Part shown: in pieces, positions 1-7,122 of the stretch
How the letters are laid out: every line of letters begins with the position of its first letter
Numbering within the stretch: the stretch's first letter is position 1
DNA from: Pseudonocardia sp.
GTDB lineage: Bacteria > Actinomycetota > Actinomycetes > Mycobacteriales > Pseudonocardiaceae
DNA length: 12,923 bases
Direction: 5' to 3'
Assembly: GCA_030453005.1 (NCBI GenBank)
Contig: JAKDLE010000022.1
Span: 1-12,923, forward strand
Translations under genes and position numbers: made by a program
Notes under the pieces: generated by a model
The model's input: only the letters and a program-made list of their open reading frames with translations
Told to the model about the DNA's origin: nothing
The model's database searches: none

Positions 1-363
1 GGTCGAACCGCTGATCGCTCCCAGCGCCATCCCCGCCGCCTCGGTGTGGACGGCGCCGCGCGCCCTCGCGGGGGTGTGCACGGCGACCGGCTCGGCGTCG
101 CCCGCGTGCTCGACGAAGTGCCCGATGGGCCGGTCGAACGCCGCCGCGAGCTTGAGCAGCGTGGTGATCGTCGGGACCATGTCGCCCCGCTCCACCTTGT
201 GGATCGCCGCGGCGGAGACCCCCGCCCGTTGGGCGAGCTGCTGCAGCGACAGGCCGAGCTGCTGGCGCAGATCGCGCACCTTGGGCCCGATCGCTCCGAC
301 GATCGGTTCCCATGCCCCCCGGGCGTTCGTCGGGCCGCGCGAGTCCGATGGGGCGACGGCCAT
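1..363 (-). CDS. XRE-family HTH transcriptional regulator, C-terminus cut off by window edge
   Basis: The minus strand is open from an ATG at 363 to the left edge, giving 121 codons with no stop, so the 3' end is missing. After a 20-residue polar leader, residues about 21-85 form a Cro/C1-type helix-turn-helix domain: LRQQLGLSLQQLAQRAG, then VSAAAIHKVERG (positions 49-60), then a PTITTLLKLAAAF helix. Residues 86-121 (EHAGDAEPVAVHTPARAR) look like the linker that leads into a cupin sensor domain in XRE-cupin regulators, but that domain lies outside the window. An AAGGAGG ribosome site (complement of 368-374) is 4 bases before the ATG. The gene is divergent from the oxidoreductase at 481 and shares its promoter region, so local regulation of the nitrile-hydratase operon and autoregulation are likely but inferred. 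The HTH call is firm; the ligand is unknown. Confidence 0.88.
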   Translation of the reverse strand, partial: MAVAPSDSRGPTNARGAWEPIVGAIGPKVRDLRQQLGLSLQQLAQRAGVSAAAIHKVERGDMVPTITTLLKLAAAFDRPIGHFVEHAGDAEPVAVHTPARARGAVHTEAAGMALGAISGST

Positions 364-372
364 TGACCCTCC

Positions 373-400
373 TTGACAGCGTGATCGCGAACAGTATAGT
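373..400 (+). promoter_or_regulatory. Probable sigma-A-type promoter of the oxidoreductase/nitrile hydratase operon
   Basis: A perfect TTGACA (373-378) is followed after 16 bases by TATAGT (395-400). This places a transcription start near 407 and leaves a leader of about 74 bases before the GTG at 481. The -35 overlaps the ribosome site of the divergent XRE gene. On the minus strand the same TATA core gives TATACT (complement of 393-398), so the divergent promoters may share a -10 region. Just downstream, GTGA-N7-TCAC (400-414 region) is an imperfect inverted repeat that could be an operator. Only the sequence match is seen; activity is inferred. Confidence 0.6.
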
Positions 401-480
401 GAATCTTCGTCACATATGGTGGACGATCTGCCGACCGTTCGCCGGCTAGTGAACCTGGATCGCGGAAAGAGGGGTTCGTC

Positions 481-1878
481 GTGCCTCGCAAGACGGTGAT
501 CATCGGTGGTGGGGCTGCGGGCCTCGGCTCCGCGGGCGGGGTCAAGGCGGCCGATCCCGAGGCCGACGTCGTCGTCTACACACAGTACGAGGACGTCGCC
601 TACAGCCCGTGCGGCATCCCGTACGTGCACGGCGGCGAGATCCCCGACTTCGAGCGGCTGTTCCTGGCAGGCAAGCAGGCCTACGTCGACGCGGGCATCG
701 ACGTGCACTACGAGACCGAGGTCACCGCGATCGACACCGCGGCGAAGACGGTCACGGTCACGGGCGAGGGCGTGGTCCCGTACGACAACCTGATCATCGC
801 GACCGGCTGGAACTACGCCGACCCCGGCGTCCCCGGCGGTGATCTCGGCGGCCTGTACTACGTCAAGAACATCCGCAAGGCCATGGAGTGGGACAAGGTC
901 ATCTCCGAGACGAAGAGCGCGGTGGTCGTCGAGGCCGGCCCGCTCGGCCTGGAGATGGTGACGGCGCTGGCGCACCGCGGCGTCGAGACGCACCTGATCG
1001 ACCCGAGCCCCTACGCACTGTCGATGATGGCCGACCCCGACATCATGGCCCCGGTCGAGGAGTCCTGGCGCGAGCTGGGCGTGCACCTGCACTTCAACAC
1101 GACTCTGGAGGCCTTCATCGGTGGGAGTGATGGCCTGGGCGACGCCGACGGCAAGGTCCGCGCGGTCCGGACCTCCGGGGGCGAGATCGCGGCCGACCTC
1201 GTGGTCATCTCCACCCACAAGACGCCCGAGAACACGCTCGCGAAGGCGGCCGGGATCAAGCTCGGCTCCACCGGCGGCATGATCGTCGACGAGCGGATGA
1301 AGACCTCCGCCCCGAACGTGTGGGGGGCGGGCGACGTCGTCGAGATCCCGCACGGCCTCACCCGCACGCCGCTGCAGGGCCTCACCGGGTCGCACGCCTA
1401 CGCCCAGGGCAAGACGGCGGGCACCAACGCAGGCGGCGGCGACCGTACGTACCGCGCCGTCTACGTGCCGTGGGGCACGCCCGCGGGCAAGTGGGTGATC
1501 GGTGGCGCCTCCTTCGGCGAGGCCACCGCCACCGCGCTGGGCATCCCCTACGTCAAGGGCGAGGCGCAGGGCATCTCCCGCGCCCGCTACTACCCGGACG
1601 TGCAGCCGGTGAAGGTCAAGCTGCTCGCCGAGCCGGGCACGCTGCGGCTGATCGGAGCCCAGATGGTCGGCGGCGGCGAGGGCATCAAGGAACGCGCCGA
1701 CTTCCTCGCCCAGGCCATCCGCTTCGGCATGACGCTGCACGACCTCTCGACGATGGAGAACGTCTACTCGCCCGCCATCGGTGCGCTGAACGAGCCGATC
1801 GTCGTGGCCGCCACCAACGGCGTCGCCTCCGCGCGGAGCGCAGGCGGAGCGCGCATCGAGACAGCGAGGAAGGCCTGA
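481..1878 (+). CDS. FAD/NAD(P)-dependent pyridine nucleotide-disulfide oxidoreductase (CoA-disulfide reductase/NADH oxidase-like)
   Basis: This 465-residue flavoprotein starts at GTG 481, with GGAAAGAGGGG (464-474) 6 bases upstream. The FAD-binding motif GGGAAG lies at residues 9-14. Cys44 in YSPCGIPY matches the single redox cysteine of the CoA-disulfide reductase/NADH oxidase/peroxidase group. ATG at 107-109 and APNVWGAGDVVEI near 277-289 are the expected FAD signatures. The NAD(P)-binding loop is odd: residues 148-157 read VVVEAGPLGL, with Glu where the first glycine of GxGxxG is normal. A C-terminal dimerisation domain follows (about 325-465), and the last 20 residues look like a low-complexity tail. 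It leads the operon ending in nitrile hydratase. It could recycle a thiol or disulfide, or supply electrons to a partner; the substrate cannot be read from the sequence. Family is certain, specific activity is not. Confidence 0.9.
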   Translation: MPRKTVIIGGGAAGLGSAGGVKAADPEADVVVYTQYEDVAYSPCGIPYVHGGEIPDFERLFLAGKQAYVDAGIDVHYETEVTAIDTAAKTVTVTGEGVVPYDNLIIATGWNYADPGVPGGDLGGLYYVKNIRKAMEWDKVISETKSAVVVEAGPLGLEMVTALAHRGVETHLIDPSPYALSMMADPDIMAPVEESWRELGVHLHFNTTLEAFIGGSDGLGDADGKVRAVRTSGGEIAADLVVISTHKTPENTLAKAAGIKLGSTGGMIVDERMKTSAPNVWGAGDVVEIPHGLTRTPLQGLTGSHAYAQGKTAGTNAGGGDRTYRAVYVPWGTPAGKWVIGGASFGEATATALGIPYVKGEAQGISRARYYPDVQPVKVKLLAEPGTLRLIGAQMVGGGEGIKERADFLAQAIRFGMTLHDLSTMENVYSPAIGALNEPIVVAATNGVASARSAGGARIETARKA

Positions 1879-1881
1879 GCA

Positions 1882-2142
1882 ATGAGTTCTTTCTTCGGCT
1901 GGCTGCGCCGCAACTCCGAGCACTATCTCCTCGTCGCCGCCCACCAGAAGCTCGCGCGGACGCAGGGCTCGCCTGCGCCGCGGCCGCCGAAGGGCCTCAA
2001 GGAGACGTTCTGGCTGCGGATCTTCGCACCGACGTACGCGGTGCTGCCGTGGCCCGTCCGAAGCAGGATCATGCGAGCGATGCCGGGCAGCCACCGGCAG
2101 ACCTGGGCGCCACCGCCCCGACCCCAAGGACCCGCGGTCTGA
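1882..2142 (+). CDS. Small very basic hypothetical protein
   Basis: This 86-residue protein is not recognised. It starts at ATG 1882, 3 bases after the preceding stop, with GAGGAAGG (about 1863-1870) upstream. By count it has 10 Arg and 3 Lys against 2 Glu and no Asp. Residues 1-27 look like an amphipathic helix (FFGWLRR, then HYLLVAAHQKLAR). A Pro/Lys-rich linker (about 30-40) leads to an aromatic-hydrophobic segment with arginines (TFWLRIFAPTYAVLPWPVR, about 42-60), and the tail is Pro-rich. There is no clear transmembrane helix or signal peptide. It could bind the membrane surface, nucleic acid or an acidic partner. Tight placement between the flavoprotein and the Sll0783-family gene, plus mostly G/C third positions, argue that it is a real gene. 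An opposite-strand open frame of similar length exists but has no such context. Confidence 0.65.
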   Translation: MSSFFGWLRRNSEHYLLVAAHQKLARTQGSPAPRPPKGLKETFWLRIFAPTYAVLPWPVRSRIMRAMPGSHRQTWAPPPRPQGPAV

Positions 2143-2184
2143 CCGCAACAGAAGTATCCATCACCTGCGAGAAGGAGAACCACC

Positions 2185-2670
2185 GTGGCTCAGATCACCG
2201 GCGAGCGGCCCACCGAGGGCGACGTCATCGTCGACTACGACGAGAAGCTCTTCGAGGACATCCAGGCGAACGAGGGCGAGAAGGCCTACATCTTCATGCA
2301 CACCGTGCCGTTCGAGGGCTCGGTCGGGTTCGTCAACATGCTCACCGCCACCCGGATCAACCGCAAGGGCTTCGACACCAGCCTGGTGCTCTTCGGCCCG
2401 GGCGTGCTGATGGCGTCGGCCACTCGCGGCTTCCCGACCGTCGGGGCCGAGGCGTTCCCCGGCCACATGAACTTCAACAACCAGCTCAAGACGTTCATGA
2501 AGGAGGGCGGGAAGGTCTACGCGTGTCGCTTCGCGATGGCCGCGCTCTACGGCATGCGTGAGTCCGACGTGATCGAGGGCGTCCAGCCGATGCACCCGCT
2601 CGACGTGCTCGACGCCACCCTGACGGCCCGCCGCGACGGCGCACTCGTCATCCAGACCTGGACGGTCTGA
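2185..2670 (+). CDS. MSMEG_0572/Sll0783-family nitrogen starvation response protein
   Basis: This 161-residue protein starts at GTG 2185, with AAGGAG (2172-2177) 7 bases upstream. It resembles the Sll0783/MSMEG_0572 family: an N-terminal [14 protein letters not shown] segment, [20 protein letters not shown] (about 34-53), [11 protein letters not shown] (67-77), and [20 protein letters not shown] (104-123) with the sole cysteine, Cys114. The overall plan suggests a small DsrE-like fold with a cysteine at the end of a strand; that is inferred. In Synechocystis, Sll0783 is induced by nitrogen starvation and is needed for normal polyhydroxybutyrate accumulation. The family is a hallmark of the Nit1C cluster, where the next gene normally encodes a nitrilase. 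Here the next genes encode nitrile hydratase. Its biochemical role is unknown. Confidence 0.88.
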   Translation: MAQITGERPTEGDVIVDYDEKLFEDIQANEGEKAYIFMHTVPFEGSVGFVNMLTATRINRKGFDTSLVLFGPGVLMASATRGFPTVGAEAFPGHMNFNNQLKTFMKEGGKVYACRFAMAALYGMRESDVIEGVQPMHPLDVLDATLTARRDGALVIQTWTV

Positions 2671-2683
2671 GCCGTAGCCAGAC

Positions 2684-2730
2684 CCGACGGGGCGGGCCGT
2701 CCGCGGCGACCGGAGGTCCCGCCCCATCGG
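2684..2730 (+). promoter_or_regulatory. Strong GC hairpin between the Sll0783-family gene and nthB
   Basis: Bases 2684-2696 pair with 2718-2730 in 12 of 13 positions: CCGA, one C/A mismatch, then GGGGCGGG against CCCGCCCC and TCGG, around a 21-base loop (2697-2717) that can form smaller pairs. It fills most of the 90-base gap between genes on the same strand. There is no T-run after it, so it is not a standard intrinsic terminator. It may be a partial terminator, an RNA stabiliser or processing site that sets nitrile hydratase level apart from the upstream genes, or an attenuator. The structure is seen in the sequence; its function is inferred. Confidence 0.5.
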
Positions 2731-2760
2731 TCACCCACCGCCCGGGAGGCGAGGGAGACG

Positions 2761-3429
2761 ATGGGCAGCATCGCCCAGATGGGCGGCACCGACGGCTGGG
2801 GGCGCGCGAGCGCGCCGACGCTCGACGAGCCGGTGTTCGCCGAGTCGTGGGAGGGCCGCGCGTTCGCGATGACCCTCTTGACGATGGGACGGATCTCGGG
2901 GCGCAACCTCGACTCGTTCCGGCACGCGCTGGGGAGCCTGTCCCGCGAGGACTACCTCGACGACGGCTACTACGGGCGGTGGCTCAACGCGGCCGAGCTG
3001 ATGCTCACCGAGAGCGCGATCCTCGCTCCCGGCGCCGTGGACGCCCGCGTCCGCGCCAACCGGGGCGAGCAGGTCGACGAGCCACCCGCCCCCGAGCAGG
3101 ACGCCAAACCCGACTACAAGCCCACCGCCGCCGGGTCACTGCGCACCGTCGAGGACCCGCCGCGGTTCGCCGTCGGCGATCGCGTCGCGGCGAAGGACGT
3201 CGACCCGACCGGGCACACCCAGCTGGTCGGCTACCTGCGCGGGCGCACCGGGGCCGTCACGATCATCCAACCGGCCGCGCTGCTCCCCGACACCCACGCC
3301 CACTTCGAGGGCGAGAACCCCCAGCACGTCTACGCGGTGGCGTTCGACTCCCGCGAGCTCTGGGGGCCCGACGCGGAGGCGTTCACGCTCACCGCCGACC
3401 TGTACGACAGCTACCTGGAGCCGGCATGA
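2761..3429 (+). CDS. nthB: Nitrile hydratase beta subunit
   Basis: This 222-residue subunit starts at ATG 2761 after purine-rich GGAGGCGAGGGAG. The N-terminal helical domain (1-100) has the expected GG..GWG start (8-14), [15 protein letters not shown] (26-40), FRHALGSL (53-60, with Arg54 in the position of the active-site-contacting Arg of the family) and [10 protein letters not shown] (70-79). A charged Pro/Glu linker (about 100-130) leads to the SH3-like barrel: [25 protein letters not shown] (151-164) and [12 protein letters not shown] (197-208). The usual GHTR.P.Y motif is altered to GHTQ.V.Y, so a commonly conserved Arg is Gln154; Arg160 is kept. With the alpha subunit it should hydrate nitriles to amides in the cytoplasm. 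The order beta-alpha-accessory is typical of cobalt enzymes. Its stop overlaps the nthA start by 4 bases (ATGA). Confidence 0.95.
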   Translation: MGSIAQMGGTDGWGRASAPTLDEPVFAESWEGRAFAMTLLTMGRISGRNLDSFRHALGSLSREDYLDDGYYGRWLNAAELMLTESAILAPGAVDARVRANRGEQVDEPPAPEQDAKPDYKPTAAGSLRTVEDPPRFAVGDRVAAKDVDPTGHTQLVGYLRGRTGAVTIIQPAALLPDTHAHFEGENPQHVYAVAFDSRELWGPDAEAFTLTADLYDSYLEPA

Positions 3430-4010
3430 CCAGCAGCATCAACCCCGACCGCCTCTCCCCGGCGCTGCGCACCGAGGCGCTGGAGCAGCTGCTCACCGAG
3501 CGCGGCCTCGTCGACCCGGCGGTGATGGACAAGTTCATCAGCACCTACGAGAACGACGTGGGCCCGCTCAACGGGGCCAAGGTCGTCGCGAAGGCGTGGA
3601 CGGACCCCGAGTACCGCGCCCGGCTGCTGGCCGAAGGCACCGGTGCGATCAAGGAGCTGGGGTTCGCCGGGCCGCAGGGTGAGCACATCGTGGTGCTCGA
3701 GAACACCGCCGCGCTGCACAACGTGGTGACCTGCACGCTGTGCTCGTGCTATCCGTGGCCGGTACTGGGACTGCCGCCGAGCTGGTACAAGGACCCCGTC
3801 TACCGGGCGCGGATCGTGCGCGAGCCGCGCACGGTGCTCGCCGAGATGGGGCTGGAGCTCGTCGCTGACGTCGAGGTCAAGGTCTGGGACTCCAGCAGCG
3901 AGGTGCGCTACCTCGTGCTGCCGCTGCGCCCCGCGGGCACCGAGGGCGCCTCGGAGGAGGAGCTGACCGCACTCGTCACCCGCGACATGATGGTGGGTGT
4001 GGCCCGGTGA
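3426..4010 (+). CDS. nthA: Nitrile hydratase alpha subunit, cobalt type
   Basis: This 194-residue catalytic subunit carries the metal-claw motif CTLCSC at residues 103-108 (Cys103, Cys106, Ser107, Cys108) followed by [16 protein letters not shown]. Threonine after the first cysteine marks the cobalt class; iron enzymes have CSLCSC. In this family the second and third cysteines are oxidised after translation to sulfinic and sulfenic acids. The N-terminal [13 protein letters not shown] and [22 protein letters not shown] segments, and [14 protein letters not shown] near 128-144, are all as expected. Thiocyanate hydrolase gamma shares the claw motif, but the unsplit 222-residue beta partner favours nitrile hydratase. 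The start overlaps the end of nthB (ATGA) and the end overlaps the accessory gene (GTGA), so the three are probably translationally coupled. Substrate unknown; no amidase is in the window. Confidence 0.96.
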   Translation: MTSSINPDRLSPALRTEALEQLLTERGLVDPAVMDKFISTYENDVGPLNGAKVVAKAWTDPEYRARLLAEGTGAIKELGFAGPQGEHIVVLENTAALHNVVTCTLCSCYPWPVLGLPPSWYKDPVYRARIVREPRTVLAEMGLELVADVEVKVWDSSSEVRYLVLPLRPAGTEGASEEELTALVTRDMMVGVAR

Positions 4011-4372
4011 GCACCCCGCTCCTGGGGATCGACGGGCCCGCGGCCCCTCCGCGCGACAACGGCGAGCTGGTGTTCGCCGAGCCGTGGGAGAGCCGGGCGT
4101 TCGGCCTCGCCGTCACCCTGCACGCCGCGGGCGCCTTCACCTGGGACGACTTCCGCGACCACCTCGTCGCCCGCATCGCCGACTGGGAGCGGTCGCATCC
4201 CGACGGGGAGTGCTACAGCTACTACCGCTGCTGGCTCCAGGCGCTGGAGTCGGTGGTGGCCGACCGCGGCCTGGTGGGCGCGGGCGAGGTCGCGGTCCGC
4301 GCGGGTGAGCTCGCCGAGCGCCCCGCGGGCCACGACCACGCCGACGGCGCGGACCACGGCCACGGCCACTGA
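4007..4372 (+). CDS. Nitrile hydratase accessory protein (cobalt-site activator) with His-rich tail
   Basis: This 121-residue protein starts at GTG 4007, overlapping the nthA stop by 4 bases. Residues 20-55 ([19 protein letters not shown], then [10 protein letters not shown]) match the beta-subunit N-terminal domain and the small activator family (P14K/NhlE-like). [13 protein letters not shown] at 69-81 is the characteristic activator motif. The last 13 residues, [14 protein letters not shown] region (109-121), hold five His alternating with Asp/Gly, a plausible cobalt-binding tail. These accessory proteins deliver cobalt to, or exchange it into, the alpha subunit and help oxidise its cysteines. 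It ends this transcription unit, facing the convergent glycosyltransferase gene 36 bases away. No cobalt transporter is visible in the window. Confidence 0.92.
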   Translation: MSTPLLGIDGPAAPPRDNGELVFAEPWESRAFGLAVTLHAAGAFTWDDFRDHLVARIADWERSHPDGECYSYYRCWLQALESVVADRGLVGAGEVAVRAGELAERPAGHDHADGADHGHGH

Positions 4373-4382
4373 CCCACCGGCT

Positions 4383-4406
4383 CCGTCGCCTGATTCGGGC
4401 GAACGG
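4383..4406. terminator. Possible bidirectional hairpin between convergent operons
   Basis: CCGTCGCC (4383-4390) can pair with GGCG (4398-4401) and ACGG (4403-4406), giving 8 pairs with one bulged A and a 7-base loop. It lies in the 36-base gap between the nitrile hydratase accessory gene (plus) and the glycosyltransferase gene (minus), so it could stop or insulate both transcripts. There is no T-run on either strand, so it is weak as an intrinsic terminator. Confidence 0.35.
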
Positions 4407-4408
4407 GG

Positions 4409-5569
4409 TCAGCGGCGGCGGGCCGCCCGCACGTCGGCGTAGACCTCGCGGTGCCGCGCCGCGCTCGCGGCCCAGGTGAACCGCTTCGCCACGGCCCGGC
4501 CGCCGACCCGCAGCCGGTCGCGCAGCGCGTCGTCGTCCACCATTCGACGCAGGGCCACGGCGAGTGCGGCGCTGTCCCCGACAGCGGGCAGGAGCGCGTC
4601 GCGGCCGTCGGTGAGGTACTCGCCGAAGACCGGCAGGTCGCTGGCGACCACGGGCAGGTCCATGCTCAGCGCCTCGAGCACGACGAGCCCCCAGCCCTCT
4701 TTCACCGACGGGAAGGCGAGCGCGTCGGCCGCGGAGTACCAGCCGGCGAGCTCGGCCTCGTCGACGGTGCCGAGCTCCACCACGTCGACGCCGAGCTCCA
4801 GGCCCAGAGACGGCAGTGCGGCGAGCGCGGCGTCGCGGTAGGCGGTGTAGTCCTGGAACGAGTGCCCGCCCACGACGGCCAGCATCGGCGGTCGGTCCGA
4901 CCCGGCCACCAGCTCACCCAGCGCCTCGAACAGGTGGTGGCTGCCCTTGCGCGGTTCGACGCCGCCCACGGCGAGGAACAGGAAGCGGTCCCCGGCGCCG
5001 ATCCGGGCGCGGAGCCCGGCGCGCCGCTCGGCCGTGACGGTCGGGAACCGCGCCAGGTCGACACCGTTGGGCACCACCTCGGGCAGCACGCCGTAGTCGT
5101 CGCGCAGGATCCGACGCCACTGCTCACTCACCACGAGCACGCGGTCCGGCTCGTGGATCGCCCGGGCCTGGCAGTCGATCAGCGCCGGGGTCGTGAAGTC
5201 GTCGACGTGGTGGACGGTGCGCACCACGGTGACCGGGGCGCCCTCCCCGCGCACCGCGACCGCGGCCCGCGCGGAGATGCAGTCCTGCGGGTGCAGGATG
5301 TCGAACCCGCACGCGAGACCGCGCAGACCCTCGGTGAGGGCGTCGATCGCGGCGAACACCCGCTCGTCGAGGGTGCCCGCCCGCTCGCGCGCCGGCACGA
5401 TCGTGTGCGGCACGTCGACCGGGCGGAAGAACCCCGCCGCCGGGTCGCCGAGCGTCACGACGTGCACGGGATAGCCCTCGCGGTGCAGCTGCTCGGCCAG
5501 ACACAGGGTGTGCACGACGCCGCCGCGGGGCTTGGTCGAGTACGTCAGCAGCGCCACGCCGCGCGTCAC
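4409..5569 (-). CDS. MSMEG_0565-like family 4 glycosyltransferase
   Basis: This 386-residue GT-B fold protein starts at GTG 5569, overlapping the fdrA stop by 4 bases. The N-terminal Rossmann half has ALLTYSTKPRGGVVHTLCLAEQL (6-28, acceptor side, with the GG loop) and DILHPQDCIS (90-99). The C-terminal half has VPNGVDLARFP (166-176), LAVGGVEPRKGSHHL (199-213, donor phosphate loop), LAFPSVKEGWGLVVLEAL (284-301) with the E-x7-E pair Glu291/Glu299 of retaining GT4-type enzymes, and VVASDLPVFGEYL (307-319). It resembles the MSMEG_0565 family, which occurs in actinobacterial Nit1C clusters, so it probably glycosylates the cluster's product or a related carrier. Sugar donor and acceptor are unknown. 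It is last in the minus-strand unit. The same frame stays open upstream to 7027, antiparallel in meaning to fdrA, but homology begins only here, so a fusion is not supported. Confidence 0.88.
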   Translation of the reverse strand: MTRGVALLTYSTKPRGGVVHTLCLAEQLHREGYPVHVVTLGDPAAGFFRPVDVPHTIVPARERAGTLDERVFAAIDALTEGLRGLACGFDILHPQDCISARAAVAVRGEGAPVTVVRTVHHVDDFTTPALIDCQARAIHEPDRVLVVSEQWRRILRDDYGVLPEVVPNGVDLARFPTVTAERRAGLRARIGAGDRFLFLAVGGVEPRKGSHHLFEALGELVAGSDRPPMLAVVGGHSFQDYTAYRDAALAALPSLGLELGVDVVELGTVDEAELAGWYSAADALAFPSVKEGWGLVVLEALSMDLPVVASDLPVFGEYLTDGRDALLPAVGDSAALAVALRRMVDDDALRDRLRVGGRAVAKRFTWAASAARHREVYADVRAARRR

Positions 5570-7122
5570 ACCGGCCTGCCCACGAGGTCGGGGTCGCGGC
5601 GGACGATCGCGGCGGCGGCGAGCGCGGCGCGCGCCGCGGTGTCGGTGACGACGCAGCCCGCCTCGGTGAACACCCGGCGCTGCGCCTCGAACCCCTGCGG
5701 GTCCTGGTCGGTGCCCAGCACGTAGACGACGATCCGCGGGCCCCCACCCGCGATGATGTCCGCGCACACCGGGGCCAGCTCGCCCGCCGGGTCGGGGTGT
5801 GAACCGTGGCCGAGCACCACGTCGAGCACGATCACGGCCACGTCCGGGTCGGCGCCGTCGGACCGCAGCCACTCCAGCCGCGCCTCGGGGTCGATCATCG
5901 GGTGCGGGCGCCCCAAGGTGTACTCCTCCTCGCCCAGATCCAGGCAGGAGTGGGCGCCCGCCGGGGCGGGCAGGCCGAGTGCGGAGTCGACCGGGGTGTT
6001 GGAGTGCACGTCGCCCAGCGCGCCCGCGAGGATCACCAGCGCCTCGTAGCAGAGCGTGCCGCCGGAGTAGAGGCCGCGCAGCAGCGTCCGGCTCTCCGGG
6101 AGCTCGGCGACCGCGGCCGCCACCGCCTCGCGCAGACCGTCCGTCGGGTCGGGGGCGGTGCGGCCCAGCGACTCCAGCGCGCGCACGACACCGGTCTCCA
6201 GCGACCCGGCGAGCGTGACGCCCTCGGGGACGTCGGTCCCCCCCGCGTAGATCTCCGTGGGGTCGAGCCCGATGAGCGCGGCCACCACCGGCTTCCCCGA
6301 CGCCGCGGCGAGCACGGAGCGCGCGACGTCGACGTCCGGCGGCTTCGACACCAGCAGCACCACCTCGGTGGCGTCGTCGTCGCGCAGTGCCATGAGCGCG
6401 GTGCGCGCCATGATGCCGCCCACGGCGGCGGAGAGGTCGCGGCCGCCGAGGCCGATGACGTGCGAGACGCCGACGCCCCAGCGGTCGAGCAGGCTCGCGG
6501 CCTCCTGCGCGCCGGTGCCCGCGGCGGCCACGACGGCGACCGGGCCCGGCGTGACCACGTTGGCGAACCCCAGGCAGGTGCCGCCGAGCATCGCCGTACC
6601 CGCACCGGGGCCCATGAGGAGCAGCCCCAGCCCGGCGGCCCGCTCCTTGAGGTCCACCTCGGCCTCGACGGAGACGTTGTCGCTGAACAGCAGCACGTGC
6701 AGGCCCGCGGTGAGGGCCTGGTGGGCCTCCAGCGCCGCGTAGTCGCCGGGCACCGACACCACGGCCACCGAGCTGTCCGGGGCCAGCTCGCATGCCTCGC
6801 GCACCGAGCGGGCGCTGCGCCGCGCGGTGTCGGCGGCGCCCCCGGAGCCCGGGGCGAACATCGCCTTCTCGCCCGCGGCGACGGCCTCGGCCACCACCTC
6901 GTCGGACTCCCCGCGGACCGCGATGAACAGGTCGCCCGCGCCCGCGCCGTCCCAGTCGGCGGCGTCGAAACCCGCCGACCCGAGGGTCTCCAGGTTGGCT
7001 GGGGTGGCCATCGCCGCCGACGCCCACTCGACGCCGTCGACCGCACGCATCGTGCGTGTACCGGACAGCTGGACGACCGAGTCCAGGTAGGTGTCGCGGT
7101 ACACGGTGACCCGGTGCTTCAC
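5566..7122 (-). CDS. fdrA: FdrA-family protein (acyl-CoA synthetase-like; oxamate carbamoyltransferase subunit homologue)
   Basis: This 518-residue protein starts at GTG 7122, overlapping the carbamate kinase stop by 4 bases (GTGA). It matches E. coli FdrA (AllF-type) from memory: N-terminal YRDTYLDSVVQLSG (8-21) and GESDEVVAEAV; then MGPGAGTAMLGG (170-181), LGFANV (184-189), AAAGTGAQE (199-207), HVIGLGGRDLS (221-231) and VVLLVSKPP (254-262), the succinyl-CoA-synthetase-alpha-like half. LLRGLYSGGTLCYEA (347-361) and YTLGRPHPMIDP (401-412) mark the ligase-like half. In E. coli, FdrA with YlbE and YlbF is reported to form oxamate carbamoyltransferase, which makes carbamoyl phosphate from oxalurate, with carbamate kinase alongside. 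Here the extra C-terminal ~50 residues of the E. coli protein are missing, and so is a DUF1116 (YlbE) gene. The substrate may therefore differ. Confidence 0.9.
   Translation of the reverse strand: MKHRVTVYRDTYLDSVVQLSGTRTMRAVDGVEWASAAMATPANLETLGSAGFDAADWDGAGAGDLFIAVRGESDEVVAEAVAAGEKAMFAPGSGGAADTARRSARSVREACELAPDSSVAVVSVPGDYAALEAHQALTAGLHVLLFSDNVSVEAEVDLKERAAGLGLLLMGPGAGTAMLGGTCLGFANVVTPGPVAVVAAAGTGAQEAASLLDRWGVGVSHVIGLGGRDLSAAVGGIMARTALMALRDDDATEVVLLVSKPPDVDVARSVLAAASGKPVVAALIGLDPTEIYAGGTDVPEGVTLAGSLETGVVRALESLGRTAPDPTDGLREAVAAAVAELPESRTLLRGLYSGGTLCYEALVILAGALGDVHSNTPVDSALGLPAPAGAHSCLDLGEEEYTLGRPHPMIDPEARLEWLRSDGADPDVAVIVLDVVLGHGSHPDPAGELAPVCADIIAGGGPRIVVYVLGTDQDPQGFEAQRRVFTEAGCVVTDTAARAALAAAAIVRRDPDLVGRPV

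Noticed and set aside
44..376. Two overlapping plus-strand frames at the left edge
   Set aside because: The minus strand here encodes a clear XRE helix-turn-helix protein with a ribosome site.
1320..2561. A 413-codon plus-strand open frame across three genes
   Set aside because: Its product is Arg/Ala/His-rich frame-shadow sequence; the flavoprotein, the small protein and the Sll0783-family gene in other frames have homology and ribosome sites.
3711..3760. Thiocyanate hydrolase gamma subunit instead of nitrile hydratase alpha
   Set aside because: The CTLCSC motif is shared, but thiocyanate hydrolase has split beta-like subunits; here beta is a single 222-residue chain and a nitrile hydratase activator follows.
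4451..5725. A 424-codon plus-strand open frame opposite the glycosyltransferase
   Set aside because: Antisense shadow with no recognisable domain.
4409..7027. A single 872-residue fusion protein ending in the glycosyltransferase
   Set aside because: The upstream part is a frame shadow of fdrA; glycosyltransferase homology starts exactly at the GTG overlapping the fdrA stop.
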